Source: Turnera subulata (Eukaryota; Streptophyta; Magnoliopsida; Malpighiales; Passifloraceae). From it: DNA of 64,000 bases. This document shows, piece after piece, positions 1-10,509 of this stretch (the first letter of the stretch is position 1; each line of letters starts with the position of its first letter). The translations under genes and the position numbers were made by a program. The stretch lies in assembly GCA_028386065.3 (NCBI GenBank), contig JAKUCV010003084.1:136709-200708 (forward strand), in the 5' to 3' direction. The notes below the pieces were generated by a model. The model had not been told where the DNA came from. It worked only from the letters and a program-made list of their open reading frames with translations, and searched no databases.

Positions 1-2430
1 CAATGGTACTAAAATCCTTCACAAACCTCCTATAAAAACTAGCAAGTCCATGAAAAGATCTTACCTCAGAGATAGTAGTAGGCGTGGGCCACTCCTTAAT
101 GGCTTTCACCTTCTCTTGATCAACTTCTATCCCATTAGCACTAACAACATAACCAAGAAAGACAACACGATCCATGCAAAATGTACACTTCTTAAGCTTA
201 GTAAACAACCTCTCAGCCCTAAGTGCATCCAATACTAGCCTAAGATGGTCCATATGTTCATCAACATTCTTGCTATGGATCAAAATATCATCAAAGTACA
301 CAACAACAAACTTTCCAATAAAATGACCCAAAACATGATTCATTAAGCGCATAAAAGTACTAGAAGTACTAGGTGCATTAGTTAACCCAAAAGGCATTAC
401 CAACCATTCATCTCCAATTTTCATGCGAATTTGATGATATCCACTCATGAGATCAATCTTAGTAAATATGCATGCACCATGTAATTCATCAAGCATGTCA
501 TCTAACCTAGGAATGGGATGGCGATACTTTACCGTTATTTTGTTGACAGCTCGACAGTCAACGCATATTCGCCAAGTTCCCTCCTTCTTAGGAACAAGAA
601 TTACGGGTACAACACATGGTGAGAGGCTCTCTCGAGTCAGCCCCTTAGAGAGCAAGTCCTCTACTTGTGTTTGTATCTCCTTTGTCTCCTCCGGATTAGC
701 CCTATATGCTGGCCGATTTGGAATTTGAGCACCAGGAATGAAATCAATTTGATGCTCAATGCCCCTCAATGGCGGCAACTCCCTAGGTAGTTCCTCCGGA
801 AAGACATCCACATAATCCTGCAAAAGAGAAAAAACACAACTAGGCAATTCTTGGTCAAGGTCAGCTGTACTAAAATAGGTTCCCTTATACAAGAGTACCA
901 AAATCTCTCGTTTGTTCTCACAAGCTACCCTCAAATCCCTCGAACTTGCATAGAAATTTTCACTCTTTTTCTCACTTAGTTTTTGCTCTTCTTTTGCAAA
1001 GCCCTCGGCTTTCCCCTCAACCTCACTGAGTTTGGCTAAACTAGCCACCTTTTCCTTTTTCCAAGTCTCCACAGACTTGTGCATAAACAACTGATCCTCA
1101 TAGACATCCTTGGGAGATAGTGGCGCAAGCACTACCTTCCTTTCACCCATGGTGAATGTGTACCTATTCGTATGACCATCATGCAGCACCCTTCGGTCAT
1201 ACTGCCATGGCCTTCCCAACAAGATGTGACACGCCTGCATAGGTACAACATCACATAAAACCTCATCGGAGTACTTCCCAATGGTGAAGGAAATAAGTAC
1301 CTGACCCGTTACTTTGATCTCGCCACTGTTATTAAGCCATTGAAGTTTGTATGGCCTTGGATGTTTCTGAGTTTTGACTCCTATCTTCTCCACTAGCATG
1401 GTACTCACGACATTGGTGCAACTTCCCCCATCTATGATCATGCTGCAGGGCTTGTCTTGTACCAAACATCTAGTGTGAAAGATGTTCTCCCTTTGCTCAA
1501 TTCCTTCTTCCTTTTGCCGAATATTGAGCATTCTCCGGGTCACATATAACTTCTGAACCACCTCCTCTGGTTCAACAAACTCATCTTCGGCATCCTCCAA
1601 CTCAGGCATGTCAGCTAGTGCTGGATCAACATAGGGCTCCTCCCTTTCATCATCAGAGTACACCTCTCCATGCTCAGTGGTAAGCATCACCCTCTTATTC
1701 GGGCACTAAGAAGCATAAAGTCCCAATCCCATGCACTTGAAACACTTCACATTTCTAGCCTTATCCTGAGCTTTTGTTGGAACACTGGGAGTCTTTTGTT
1801 CAGCCGGTTTTTGTCCTTCCCTAGGTTTCCAAGGAATCGACTTAGGTGTGTCAAGTACAGGCTTACTTGAACTCCCCACTTCCTGCTTGGTGTATCTTGC
1901 ACCTGCATTCCAACTGGTATAGCTAGAAGGTTTCCCATAGGTCTTGCTTTTGAGTTGTTTTTCAATCTTAGAAGCTAGAGCTACCATTTCCTCAATCTCT
2001 GCATAATGTTGTAGCTCCAGAATATTAGCAATATCCCTGTTCAACCCATAGCAATATCCCTGTTCAACCCATATTAGCAATATCCCTGTTTAACCTCTCC
2101 AAATTGTTCCTCCAATTCTTCCTCAAGGAAGTGATCTTCATTAACATGGTGTGGAGCTTGCTCTCTAAGGCGAGCAGCCTGCTCCTGCTCTCTTGCTCTT
2201 CTAGGATCAACAATGCTAGTAGAGATCTCTTGAACGGTTTGCTCTTGCCTTTCCAACCTTTCATGCAACTCTCTTGTCTGTCTATCAATTCGGGTATTGG
2301 TCTCCCTCAACCCTAGATTTGTCGCCCTGACTTCATCCCTAACCTCCTTCATCTGAGCAATGAATTCCTTTAATAATACCATAAGAGAAGCAAGGTTTGG
2401 TTCACCACCCTCACTGCCACTAGTAGACAT
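1..2430 (-). pseudogene. Gypsy-1 gag-pol polyprotein (gag, protease, RT), degraded and partial
   Basis: The gag ATG is at 2428-2430 (start MSTSGSEGGEP), followed by a coiled-coil-like charged region and the Lys/Ser-rich gag tail. The zinc knuckle near 1706-1745 reads C-F-K-C-M-G-L-G-L-Y-A-S-stop-C: the expected His is Leu, and a TAG at 1706-1708 precedes the last Cys. Downstream the frame looks open to base 1. The protease active site is IIDGGS (DGG at 1424-1432) and the RT catalytic box is YFDD (287-298). Between GDE and WLVMPFGL the RT lacks roughly ten residues normally found in this family, near 390-410. At 2040-2100 a short segment (AATATCCCTGTT) is locally triplicated and breaks the gag frame. 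Enzymatic activity is unlikely. Confidence 0.85.
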
Positions 2431-2897
2431 GATGTGTAACCTGCGAATACTTGTTAGTTAAACAAATCCTCACGTGTTTACACTCGTGTTTGTTCACTCT
2501 TGGCAAGGGATGTATCTCTCAGCCTCTTTCCTCTCTTGATTCTACTTCAACTTTACAAATTAGGATTAGATATAACAACATCAAGCAATCAACTTGCAAC
2601 AATTAATTAACAGAAACAATGAAAGCATAAAGAAGGAATGAAAGGAAAACAATTTCTAGAACAAATCATAACTTCAACAAACAAGAAGAAAGATCACACA
2701 CAAGGACAAGGTAATGCATGTGATGGAATGTTGTAGCAATTGAATGATATGAAACAATTATCACCCAACTTGGAAAAGTTGAAAGAAAGACAATCAAATA
2801 AGCAGAAAGAAAGAAGTTATTCCCAATTAGAGATCCTAAGACTAAAGAAAGCTAATTGTAATGTACAAGCACTATGTAAACAATAATTGAAGCCTCA

Positions 2898-3276
2898 AAA
2901 CATCGATGTTCTTACAATTCGCTTTCAAAATTTTTTTTGACAGAACATCTATAACATCGATGTTGGGTTTCAAAACATCGATGTTTTCACAAAATATTTT
3001 TTGGCAGAAACTCAAAAACATCGATGTTGTGGGATTTTACACATCGATGTTTAAACAATTGGTTTCAGGTTTTCCTTTGGCAGTAGCTCAAGAACATCGA
3101 TGTTGGGGTTTGAACATCGATGTTTTAACAATTGGTTTCAAGATTTCTTTGGCAGAAGCTCAAGAACATCGATGTTGGGGTTTAAAACATCGATGTTTGG
3201 TGACCGTTGGCTTCAAAAATTTAAATTTTACTGTGCCAACATCGATGTTGTGATGCCAAACATCGATGTTGTAGCA
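2898..3276 (-). repeat. Array of the AACATCGATGTT palindrome in the Gypsy-1 leader
   Basis: Eleven copies of ACATCGATGT occur in about 380 bases, mostly in pairs roughly 10 bases apart. The pairs recur in units of about 65-70 bases with the word TTTGGCAGAAGCTCAAG between them. Each copy is a perfect 10-12 base palindrome centred on the ATCGAT hexamer. The array lies between PBS and gag, so it would be transcribed in the genomic RNA. A closely similar array is in the leader of the copia element at 28074-28482. Confidence 0.95.
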
Positions 3277-3300
3277 ATTTTTTTTTTTGTATAACTTAAT

Positions 3301-3420
3301 GACAAGAATTGAACAACACAAGGTATGAACAACAAGAATTGAACAACACAAGGTATGAACAACAAGAATTGAACAACTGAAGGTATAAACAACAAGAATT
3401 GAATAACACAAGGTATGATT
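3301..3420 (-). repeat. 30-bp tandem repeat, four units, Gypsy-1 leader
   Basis: The unit (+ strand) contains AACAAGAATTGAACAACA and AAGGTATGAAC. It starts at 3301, 3331, 3361 and 3391 with a few substitutions. It lies between the palindrome array and the PBS-like site and encodes nothing recognisable. Confidence 0.9.
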
Positions 3421-3434
3421 GATTGAACCTGTAA

Positions 3435-3446
3435 GCTCCGCTACCA
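3435..3446 (-). other. Primer-binding-site-like sequence of Gypsy-1
   Basis: On the - strand it reads TGGTAGCGGAGC, five bases inside the LTR end (GTTGCTGCA). It matches the usual plant initiator-tRNA-Met PBS (TGGTATCAGAGC) at 10 of 12 positions. The identical 12-mer stands next to the Copia-A LTR (28799-28810). The primer tRNA cannot be settled by eye. Confidence 0.7.
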
Positions 3447-3451
3447 AATGA

Positions 3452-3942
3452 TGCAGCAACAACCCTAGAATTCCACTAGGTTCACCTCTGCAACTAATTG
3501 ATCCCAAGATCTCCAATCTCCAATCAAACTAGGATTTAGTATTCCTATTCTTCACCTCCTAAACTCAATGGATTAGGCAACAAATAATGAGGAATACAAG
3601 GAGTTGATTAATCACCACAAGTAAATCACTTGATAAGAGAAATCAATCCTAAAGAGTAAAGCCAAGAGAATCCCTCTCTTGTTTTTGATTGAATCTCTCA
3701 ATCAAGAAGCACACCAAAGGTAAGCATTTAGCTTCCTTAAAATCACTCAAATTTCATTCATAATCTGATCTCAAACTTGGTACATTGTTGGCTTTTATAG
3801 AAGCCAAAAAGCAAAGGATTGAATTTTAAATACAAGCACTAAACAAGCACTAATCATCTTTTGTTTTCTTTAATGCACACCAACCACACTAACACCAACC
3901 ACACCAACCACACTAACACCAACCACACCAACCACACTAGTG
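3452..3942 (-). repeat. LTR of Gypsy-1 (outer end tentative)
   Basis: On the - strand the LTR ends ...GTTGTTGCTGCA at 3452, directly before the PBS. A TATA box (CTATAAAAGCC on -) is at 3790-3800 and is the likely promoter. The U3 side contains a minisatellite of ACCACACCAACC-type units (about 3868-3945). The outer TG is placed at about 3942 from the first TGTGGTTGG; that end could be further out. Beyond it, at 3980-4050, lies another short tandem repeat (GTGAATAGTAATTTCCGGCA). Confidence 0.6.
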
Positions 3943-4076
3943 GGAATCTTTAGCTCCAAAGTGAATTTTCCAACCTGAAAATGAATAGTAAACGCCGGCA
4001 GTGAATAGTAATTTCCGGCAGTGAATAGTAATTTCCGGCGTGAACAGTAACTTTCCGGTTGAACGGTGAAAAACGG

Positions 4077-4300
4077 CTACTTTTGACTTGAATCCTTCAA
4101 AATGCTCACAAACTTAGGAATCTCTTTAAATTCATCTCCAAACTTGTCCAACTTATCTTCTTGCAACTCCCGATTGACCCAAGCTTGAGCATAACGTAAC
4201 ATGTGATTCTTTATCTTCTTCAACCGAGCCCTCGTGACTGGTCCTTGAGGCAAGCTAATGGCGCCATCACGATCTTGAGTTCCACATGGAATTGGCTTGC
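4077..4300 (-). pseudogene. C-terminal end of a second gypsy pol frame
   Basis: A clean - strand reading frame ends at TAG 4077-4079. It contains ISLPQGPVTRARLKKIK, a motif often seen at the carboxyl end of plant Ty3/gypsy polyproteins just before the 3' LTR, followed by about 45 charged residues. The frame can be followed back to about 4300, where the sequence switches to the gag start of another family. Since this pol end lies just outside an LTR that has the Gypsy-1 gag on its other side, the arrangement is pol-end, LTR, gag-start. It could be a shared LTR between two head-to-tail copies or a chance juxtaposition. Confidence 0.6.
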
Positions 4301-5944
4301 TCGTATCACTTCTTCTGATGATTCTGTCTCTTCTTCTTCATCTCTCTTCTCCATGCACAGTTTTCAGAGAAGCTTGCACATCTCGATTTCAGGATCAAGC
4401 GGTAAAGGGTCCCCCTTACTTCTTGTCTTTATCATACACCTGCTAGAGCCCTGTGGAAAAAAAAACAACAGAAGGAAAACGTAAAAAGTAACAGGCCTAG
4501 ATTGATCTGTACCTAGGCAACGATGCCAGAAACTTGAATGCTAATATGCAAGTGCACAGATAGTTGTACCAAACAAGGTCGTCCTATAGGACCAGGTTAA
4601 TTACTAATTGCTTAATAATTCGTGATCTTCTAGACAAATAAAGATTGGATTTGAGCATGGAAAATAAACATAGAATTAATAAAAGAAGAGTTCTCAATAT
4701 TCAAAAGGTGTCTAGGACTTCGGGGGCTCACTTGCCTATTCTTTGATGCTTCACTTTAAAACCATGCATAGATAGATCATGCAACGCGTATGCATAAGCA
4801 GACTATGCAACCATAAATTGACCTAATTCCTAAATTTACTAAGTTCATTGAAAGATGAGTTGATTAAGGCATTATAAGTAACCCACTCTGTGGCAAGACT
4901 TAAACCCTGCTTAGCTATCTCAACATCGTGTTCACTAGAGAGGAAATAACTAAGACATTAATTTAAAGTCAACTTAAGCAAACTGTTCTTCACTATAAGG
5001 TCGTCCTTCCTCACGGTAAGTTCCTAGTGTTCAACCAATGCAATTCCAGTAGTCAATTGACAATGTCACTAAACAATCTTCTACCTAGATTTATACTATC
5101 TAATGGTCAATTAAATAGCATAGTGAAGTGCCATAGGATTGAATCAATGAACAAAAGGCATTTAGGAATTAAATGAAATTTATTAAAACATATGCATCAT
5201 AGAATAGACATGCTACCTCCCCTAATTCCTAGACTTAAAAGAATTAGTTCAGCCTGGCAAGAGAAAAGAAAGTACTCATGAATTTTATTCTAAGCATTTG
5301 ATTAAGAAGTTACAGGAATTTGAACTTGGTGACAATCTTGAACAAAGCTCCTAAGTTGCAATCTTCCTCTTCCTTGAAGAATAGATGGAGAACCTCTCTT
5401 GAACTTGAGAATGTGAGAATATCTCAATGTGAGAATGTGTGTTCTCCTCCTTGGATGTCCAAGTATTTATAGGCCTTAGGAAAGGATAGTAAGGATGATC
5501 CCTCATCTGAATTTAAATGTAAAGTCTATTCGAATCAAATTCAAAGACAAACCCTTTGAATTTAAATAAAAAGATAAATATCTAATAAATCATTCTAACT
5601 TGAATTCAAATAATATCTTTCAAATATCTTGAAAGATAATCTTGGATAAATAGGATTTTGAAATTCTGCACAGTTGGAACAGCTCCGCACAGGCAGATTG
5701 CGCAAATGAGGATAAATCTCAAATTATCTTCTAATCCATCCAAGATAATTGAGCAGCTTGTCCTTATCATTCAGAATTTATCTACATCTTTCAAATTCAA
5801 ACCTGAAAACATCAAAAACTAAAGTAAGGGATTATCAAATCTAAAATAAATAAAAAACTAAATAAATTAATAACAAAATAATAAATCAAAGCCCAAAACT
5901 GATAATTTAATGGTCCAAAACATGTGTACAAATCATACACATCA
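4300..5944 (-). mobile_element. Truncated gypsy element (family A): 5' LTR, PBS and gag start
   Basis: The LTR spans 4535-5944; on the - strand it starts TGATGTGTATGATT and ends GCATTCA. Next is a PBS-like TGGCATCGTTGCC at 4516-4528, close to the TGGCGCCGTTGCC PBS of many plant Athila/Tat elements. A gag start follows at 4435 on the - strand (MIKTRSKGDPLPLDPEIE), with an early TGA stop. The internal region is cut off near 4300. Fragments of the same LTR family occur at 43904-44370, about 51540-52135 and about 53515-54100. The Athila/Tat-like placement rests on the PBS and gag start only. Confidence 0.7.
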
Positions 5945-5957
5945 TTACTGGGTAGTA

Positions 5958-7174
5958 TTGGGGTTTGGACTTAAATAAAATATACGCAATAATTTAGTCC
6001 ATGTGAAGAATATAAAAAGGCAGCTAAAGTATGTGCAAACTATAGAGTTTGTACTAAGGTAAAGTTTGTCGGGTTCATGAACCGAAGCAGAATAAGTAGT
6101 GGAAAATTTGTAGAAATATGAAGAAGAAGAATAAGAAGAGGAAGAATTCATCGACTCTATGCCCACTTGAAGATCTGAAGTAGTAAAGATGCTCTACAGA
6201 TAAGGAGAATAGAAAAATAAGATAGATTATGGTTCTTTGTTCTCCTTAGTAAGATAAGTGAAGAGTGGAGCTTTTGCTCTCAACGTACTAATATTATTTA
6301 ATATTAGTGGAATACTTGTAGAAAGTGAATGTAGACAACGTTAAGGCTGAACCACTATAAATATGTGTCTATTTAATTTCTTACATTCTCTCATGATCTT
6401 GGGTGGGCCAACAAGTGAAAGGAAATTTTATTCCCAAGAATTGATAGCGGAGGTATAGTTAAAGTATAGAAAAGATAGATCTAGATCTATCAAGTAGTGG
6501 AATTTGAAGATAAATTATTAGACATAGGAGAAAAAAAAAAGATAGCTAGACGGACATAATAGGAAAGAAGGAAAAAGCAATAACATGGGCTTGAAGATTA
6601 TAAATTCATTTGAGACTGATGGCACACCCATTTAATTCAGTCCAAATTGAAGATTGTTGAGTTTTAAATTGAATTAAATAGGCTCAATAATTTAGTACAT
6701 GTGAAGGATATAAAATGACAACTAAGGTTTTGTTGTTATGTGTTTAATTAGTAGAGTTTGTACCAAAGTATGATTTGCATGGTTCACGAATCAAAGTAGA
6801 ACAGGTTGTCGCAAACGAAGCATGAAGGAGAAGAATAAGAAGAGGAGGAGGATATTGACACTATACCCACCTGAAGATCAAAACTAGTGAAGATGCTCCA
6901 TGATGAATTAAAAGTTCCTTATTCTCGTTAGTAAGGTGGAGTGAGTAGTGTAGGTGGAGCTTTATGCTCCCTATGAAGACTGTACTAGTATTATCCAATA
7001 TTAGTAAGAAGTGTTTGTAGAAAGTGAGTATTATTCAATATTAGTGAGAAGTGTTTGTAGAAAGTGAATGCATATATGATTATTGCGGAACCACTACATG
7101 TTATGTCTCTCTATTGTTTTATTATTTTATGCATGATATGATCCTGGAGGCGAAAGAGAATTCTATTCCCAACA
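5958..7174 (+). mobile_element. TRIM-like miniature LTR retrotransposon
   Basis: Two direct repeats, 5958-6439 and 6655-7174, flank only about 215 bases. The right copy is bounded by TGTTGAGTTTT and TTCCCAACA. The left copy ends TTCCCAAGA and is followed by TTGATAGCGGAGG, a PBS-like sequence related to those at 3435 and 28799. Before the right LTR is a weak polypurine stretch (AAATTGAAGAT). The left LTR has a TATA box (CTATAAATATG, about 6350). There is no coding capacity. A possible short TSD is AGTA on each side. The LTR copies are visibly diverged, so the insertion is not recent. Confidence 0.7.
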
Positions 7175-7353
7175 AGTACCAATGCTATGATTCCGCTAGT
7201 TTCTCCTAAATTTGGCCATTTTATTCATTGGTACTTTAGATGTAAAGGAATGAAACTCTATGACAAAAGCACTAGAAGTTTTGTGCAAGTTTCAAATGTG
7301 AGACAATTAGAAGAAAAGAAATCATTTGGTGAAGAAAAGAAACCATTTGGTAA
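7175..7353 (+). other. Unidentified open fragment, exon-like
   Basis: The + frame is open from the end of the miniature element and ends at TAG near 7353. The methionine at 7187 would give about 55 residues, including HWYFRCKGMKLYDKSTRSF. The composition looks protein-like, not random, but I do not recognise the family. It may be a fragment of a host gene or a transposon protein cut by the insertion at 5958-7174. No splice sites, promoter or partner exon were identified. Confidence 0.3.
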
Positions 7354-7470
7354 ATAGTATTAGTTAGTAATTAACGAGAGAGATGAGAAAAGAAGAAAAA
7401 ACTATCTAACCATAAACTTATTTCTAAATTTTTTCTTATTACTACTTTCGTCCTTTTTATATATATATTA

Positions 7471-7674
7471 CATATTCTATATCATTATTTTACTAATAGT
7501 GCTGAAAGATTTATCGAGTAAGCGTATATATTCTATATGTACGCTTATTCGATAATTCTTTTAGCAATATTAGTAGAATAATAATATAGAATATGTATGC
7601 TTACACGATAAATCTTTCAGCAATATTAGTAGAATAATAAAATAGAATATGTATGCTTACTCGATAAATCTTTC
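7471..7674. repeat. Long imperfect palindrome with its right arm tandemly repeated
   Basis: Arms 7471-7529 and 7537-7595 are near-perfect inverted repeats (59 bases each, 7-base loop). The right-arm unit, 56 bases long, starts at 7539 and repeats at 7595 and partly at 7651. The DNA is AT-rich with TTATCGAGTAAGC as the core word. It lies just upstream of the Copia-B gag, where the 5' LTR and PBS of that element would be expected but are not seen. Confidence 0.85.
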
Positions 7675-7729
7675 TACTGCTCTTGTTAATTGTTTCATTT
7701 CTTTTGTTTTTATTTTATTTACTGTTATA

Positions 7730-9690
7730 ATGACAAATATTACAAAACTTGAATTCGAGGCTCTTGAAATTTCCGGAAGAAATTTGTCATGGGCAATAGA
7801 TGTTGAAATGCATTTAGATGTTAATGGTCTGAGAGACACCATAAAAGAAAGAAAACAAAGCATCTAGTTTAATAAGGCGAAAGCTATAATTTTTCTTCGG
7901 TGAACACTTCAGTGCTGCCCCTTGTTGGGTATGCACCCATACATACCCCACGTGGCGATTTCCGATAGGGCCACGTGGCTTTTTTTTAATTTTAGAAAAA
8001 GAAAATTTATTTTTAATAAATACAGATTTTTTTAATTAGGTTCCTTAAATTTTAAGGATGGTTAAATATATCCTAATTCGTAAATTATTAACGGAACATC
8101 AGTTTAACGATTGGAGAAAAACAATAATAAAAGACACATGAATCCCAGTTAAATGATTGAAGAAAAAAAATAAAAGACACATGACTTGTCACCTGTTCTT
8201 CCCCAATTCACACAAATCCCTAATTATTCTGTATTAAACAGTTGAAGAAAAAAATTCTCACCTCGCCCCTGTTCTTCCCCTTTTCTTTATATCTCTTTCT
8301 GGATAAATCATGAAGCAATATTCTTGAACATTTAATTAATGGTGTACTACTGTACTATATATTTTAGAAGGTTGGTCGCAATGCCTTATACGGCTCCGTA
8401 ACACCACACCAGTGGACTTAGAGGACAATCACATGCCGCCAAATTAAAGTTTCTGCATACAAAACAAAAAAACTATGGCGTGAATGTTTCCTATAACAAG
8501 AAGCTTTTTCTTTCTTGAGACATTGTCCTACTCCAATATTGGTGCAATTCCCTTAAACCAGCAACAAACCCTTTATTGGTTTCATGTTCTTACCATATCT
8601 CCATGGTCGTTTAAATTGTTTGTAGTTTCCTGTAATCTCTGCTACAAAATTAAAAGAAAAGGAAAGGTAGTTGCTTGCTTGGAAGCGATAAAGAGACAGG
8701 CTCTTTCCGCCAGTCAATTCGAGCGTGAAATCCTGAGCTGTCTTCAACAATTGTAGTGGCAACACAAAAAAAGATAATGCAAGACCATAAGAGGGGATAT
8801 GGAAAAGGTGAGAATTTTTTTCTTCAATTGTTTAACATGGAATAATTAGGGATTTGTGTGAATTGGGGAAGAACAGGTGAGAAGCCATGTGTCTTTTATT
8901 TTTTTTTCCCTCAATCGTTTAACTGGAAGTCATGTGTCTTTTATTATTGTTGTTTTTCTTCAATCGTTAAACTGATGTTCCGTTAACAGTTTACAAGGAT
9001 GAATTAGGATATACTTAACCATGCTTAAAATTTTAGGGACCTATTATAAAAAAATCTGTATTTATTGAAAATAAATTTTCTCTTTCTAAACTTTTTAAAA
9101 AAGCCACGTGGCCCTATCGAAAATCACTATGTATGGGTGCAAACCCAACAAGGGGCAGCACCGAAGAATTTACCTTTTTCTTCGCCATCATCTTCATGAC
9201 AGTCTAAAGACTGAATATCTTACTGTTAAAGATCCTGCAGATTTTTAGAAGAATTTAAAAAGAAATGTATGACCACCAGAAGATGGTCATTTTCCCAAAA
9301 GCTCGTCATGAATGCATGCATCTGAGGTTGCAAGATTTTAAATCTCTACAGGAATATAATTCAGTTATGGTTCGAATAAATCCTCAGATGAAATTTTGTA
9401 GAGAAAATATAAATGATGCTGTTATGTTAAAAAAAAACCCCGCATTTTTATGCATCAAATGTGCTCCTGCAGCAGCAGTATCGTGAAGAAGGTTTCACGA
9501 AATTTTCACATTTTATTTCATGCCTCCTTGTGGCTGAACAAAATAACGAGCTATTAATGAAAATCATGAGCCTTGTCCATCTGGCTTTGCTCCATTCCCT
9601 GAAACGAATGCGACAGCATAATGATAATTTTGGTCATGGTCATGAACATGCAATTGGTCGTCACAAACATGTCGTATAGCAAGGTTTTTA
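7730..9690 (+). pseudogene. Copia-B gag, split by a DNA element and decayed
   Basis: The first piece starts at ATG 7730 (MTNITKLEFEALEISG) and has the WAIDVEMHLD and DTIKE words typical of plant copia gag proteins, ending at a TAG at 7865-7867. The element at 7899-9174 splits the codon run ...AIIF / RHHLHDSLK. The second piece continues with TEYLTVKDPADF, a stop, then RLQDFKSLQEYNS and LLQQQYREEGF, ending with AEQNNELLMK near 9570. Several frameshifts are present. No zinc knuckle remains, so the gag C-terminus is lost or unrecognisable before 9753. Confidence 0.8.
7899..9174. mobile_element. Non-autonomous MULE-type element with long TIRs, inserted in Copia-B gag
   Basis: Terminal inverted repeats of about 370 bases (7899-8265 and 8807-9174) have outer ends GGTGAACACTTCAGTG and its diverged complement. 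The 9-base direct repeat TTTTTCTTC flanks it exactly at 7890-7898 and 9175-9183. A 9-bp TSD with long TIRs is the Mutator-like pattern. The middle (8266-8806) is not part of the TIRs and includes a + frame ending near 8756 (GKVVACLEAIKRQALSAS), which could be captured host sequence; I do not recognise it. No transposase is present. Confidence 0.85.
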
Positions 9691-10509
9691 GTAGAACTTT
9701 ACTAAATGTCCCTGAAGGACAAATTTAATATTATTAAAACTAACTTTGTTCAAAATAATGGCGGCTTCATTACATTTTACCCCATGTACTTTCAGTCAAA
9801 CTAGGATCACCCCCTAAAAAAAAAACAGTTTTTGACCCCTTAAACTTTGTTATTCCATGGTTTACCCCCTATAGTTGACCCGATTCTGACTCCGTTAACA
9901 GAGCTTGCAGATTTTAGACACGTGGATTGTTGGGGATCGTCGATTTGTATCTTGAATTCTTTCCCTTTTTTTCTTTTTTTTTCTTTTTCTAGCTTTCCTT
10001 TCTATTTTTCTCTTCCTTTCGTTGTTTTTCTTCTTCTTTTCTTTTTTTTTTCTTCTTCTCCTTCCTTCTTCTTTTTTTCTTCTTCACCAGACCTTTCTTT
10101 TTTTCTTCTTCTTTTTTTCTTCTTCTTTTTTTCTTCTTTTTCTCTTCCGCAACCCTCACATCCTCTTCCTTTAAAATGATTTAACTCTCTCTAAAAAAGA
10201 TTTGTGAGATAGAAAGAAGGACAAGAGAAAATGAAAAAAAAATGAAAACGAGAAAAAAAATGCAGCGCCTCCTCCCCTCGCTGCCTCCCTCCTACCCCTA
10301 CCCCTACCTCCTCCCTCCTTCTCCCCTACAAAAAAAATCCAGCCAAGGCCCGCTCCATCCTTTCAATTAGTTGTCTTTGCGTGTGTGTGTGTTTTTTTTA
10401 TGAAATTATGTTTGTGTTTGTGAATAAATACGAGGCAGTGTAGGCAGAATTGCAAAGGAGGGAAGGATGATGGAGTGATGGTGATGAAGATAGAGACTTT
10501 GTTTCTGGA

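Larger units (their letters stand above)
1..3942 (-). mobile_element. Ty3/gypsy LTR retrotransposon (Gypsy-1), partial, runs off left edge
   Basis: Read on the - strand, the order is LTR (about 3942 to 3452), PBS-like site (3446-3435), a non-coding leader with two tandem-repeat blocks (3420-2898), gag from the ATG at 2430, protease, then reverse transcriptase continuing past base 1. The PR-RT order with YFDD and a gag zinc knuckle identifies a Ty3/gypsy element. RNase H, integrase and the 3' LTR would lie outside the window. Gag frameshifts, a TAG in the zinc knuckle and an apparent in-frame RT deletion suggest it is not autonomous. The LTR outer boundary at 3942 is tentative; the inner boundary at 3452 follows from the TG/CA ends and the PBS. 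Confidence 0.85.

Noticed and set aside
2898..3276. CRISPR-like array of regularly spaced repeats
   Set aside because: The repeats are 10-12 base palindromes with irregular, partly repeated spacers inside a plant retrotransposon leader. There are no cas genes and this is a eukaryotic genome.
9847..10179. Phe/Ser-rich + frame
   Set aside because: Translation of the CTT/T-rich tract in the MULE; no protein features.
9957..10180. LINE poly(A) end as an explanation for the T/C-rich tract
   Set aside because: It lies inside a TIR element with a 10-bp TSD and recurs in the sister element, so it belongs to the MULE.
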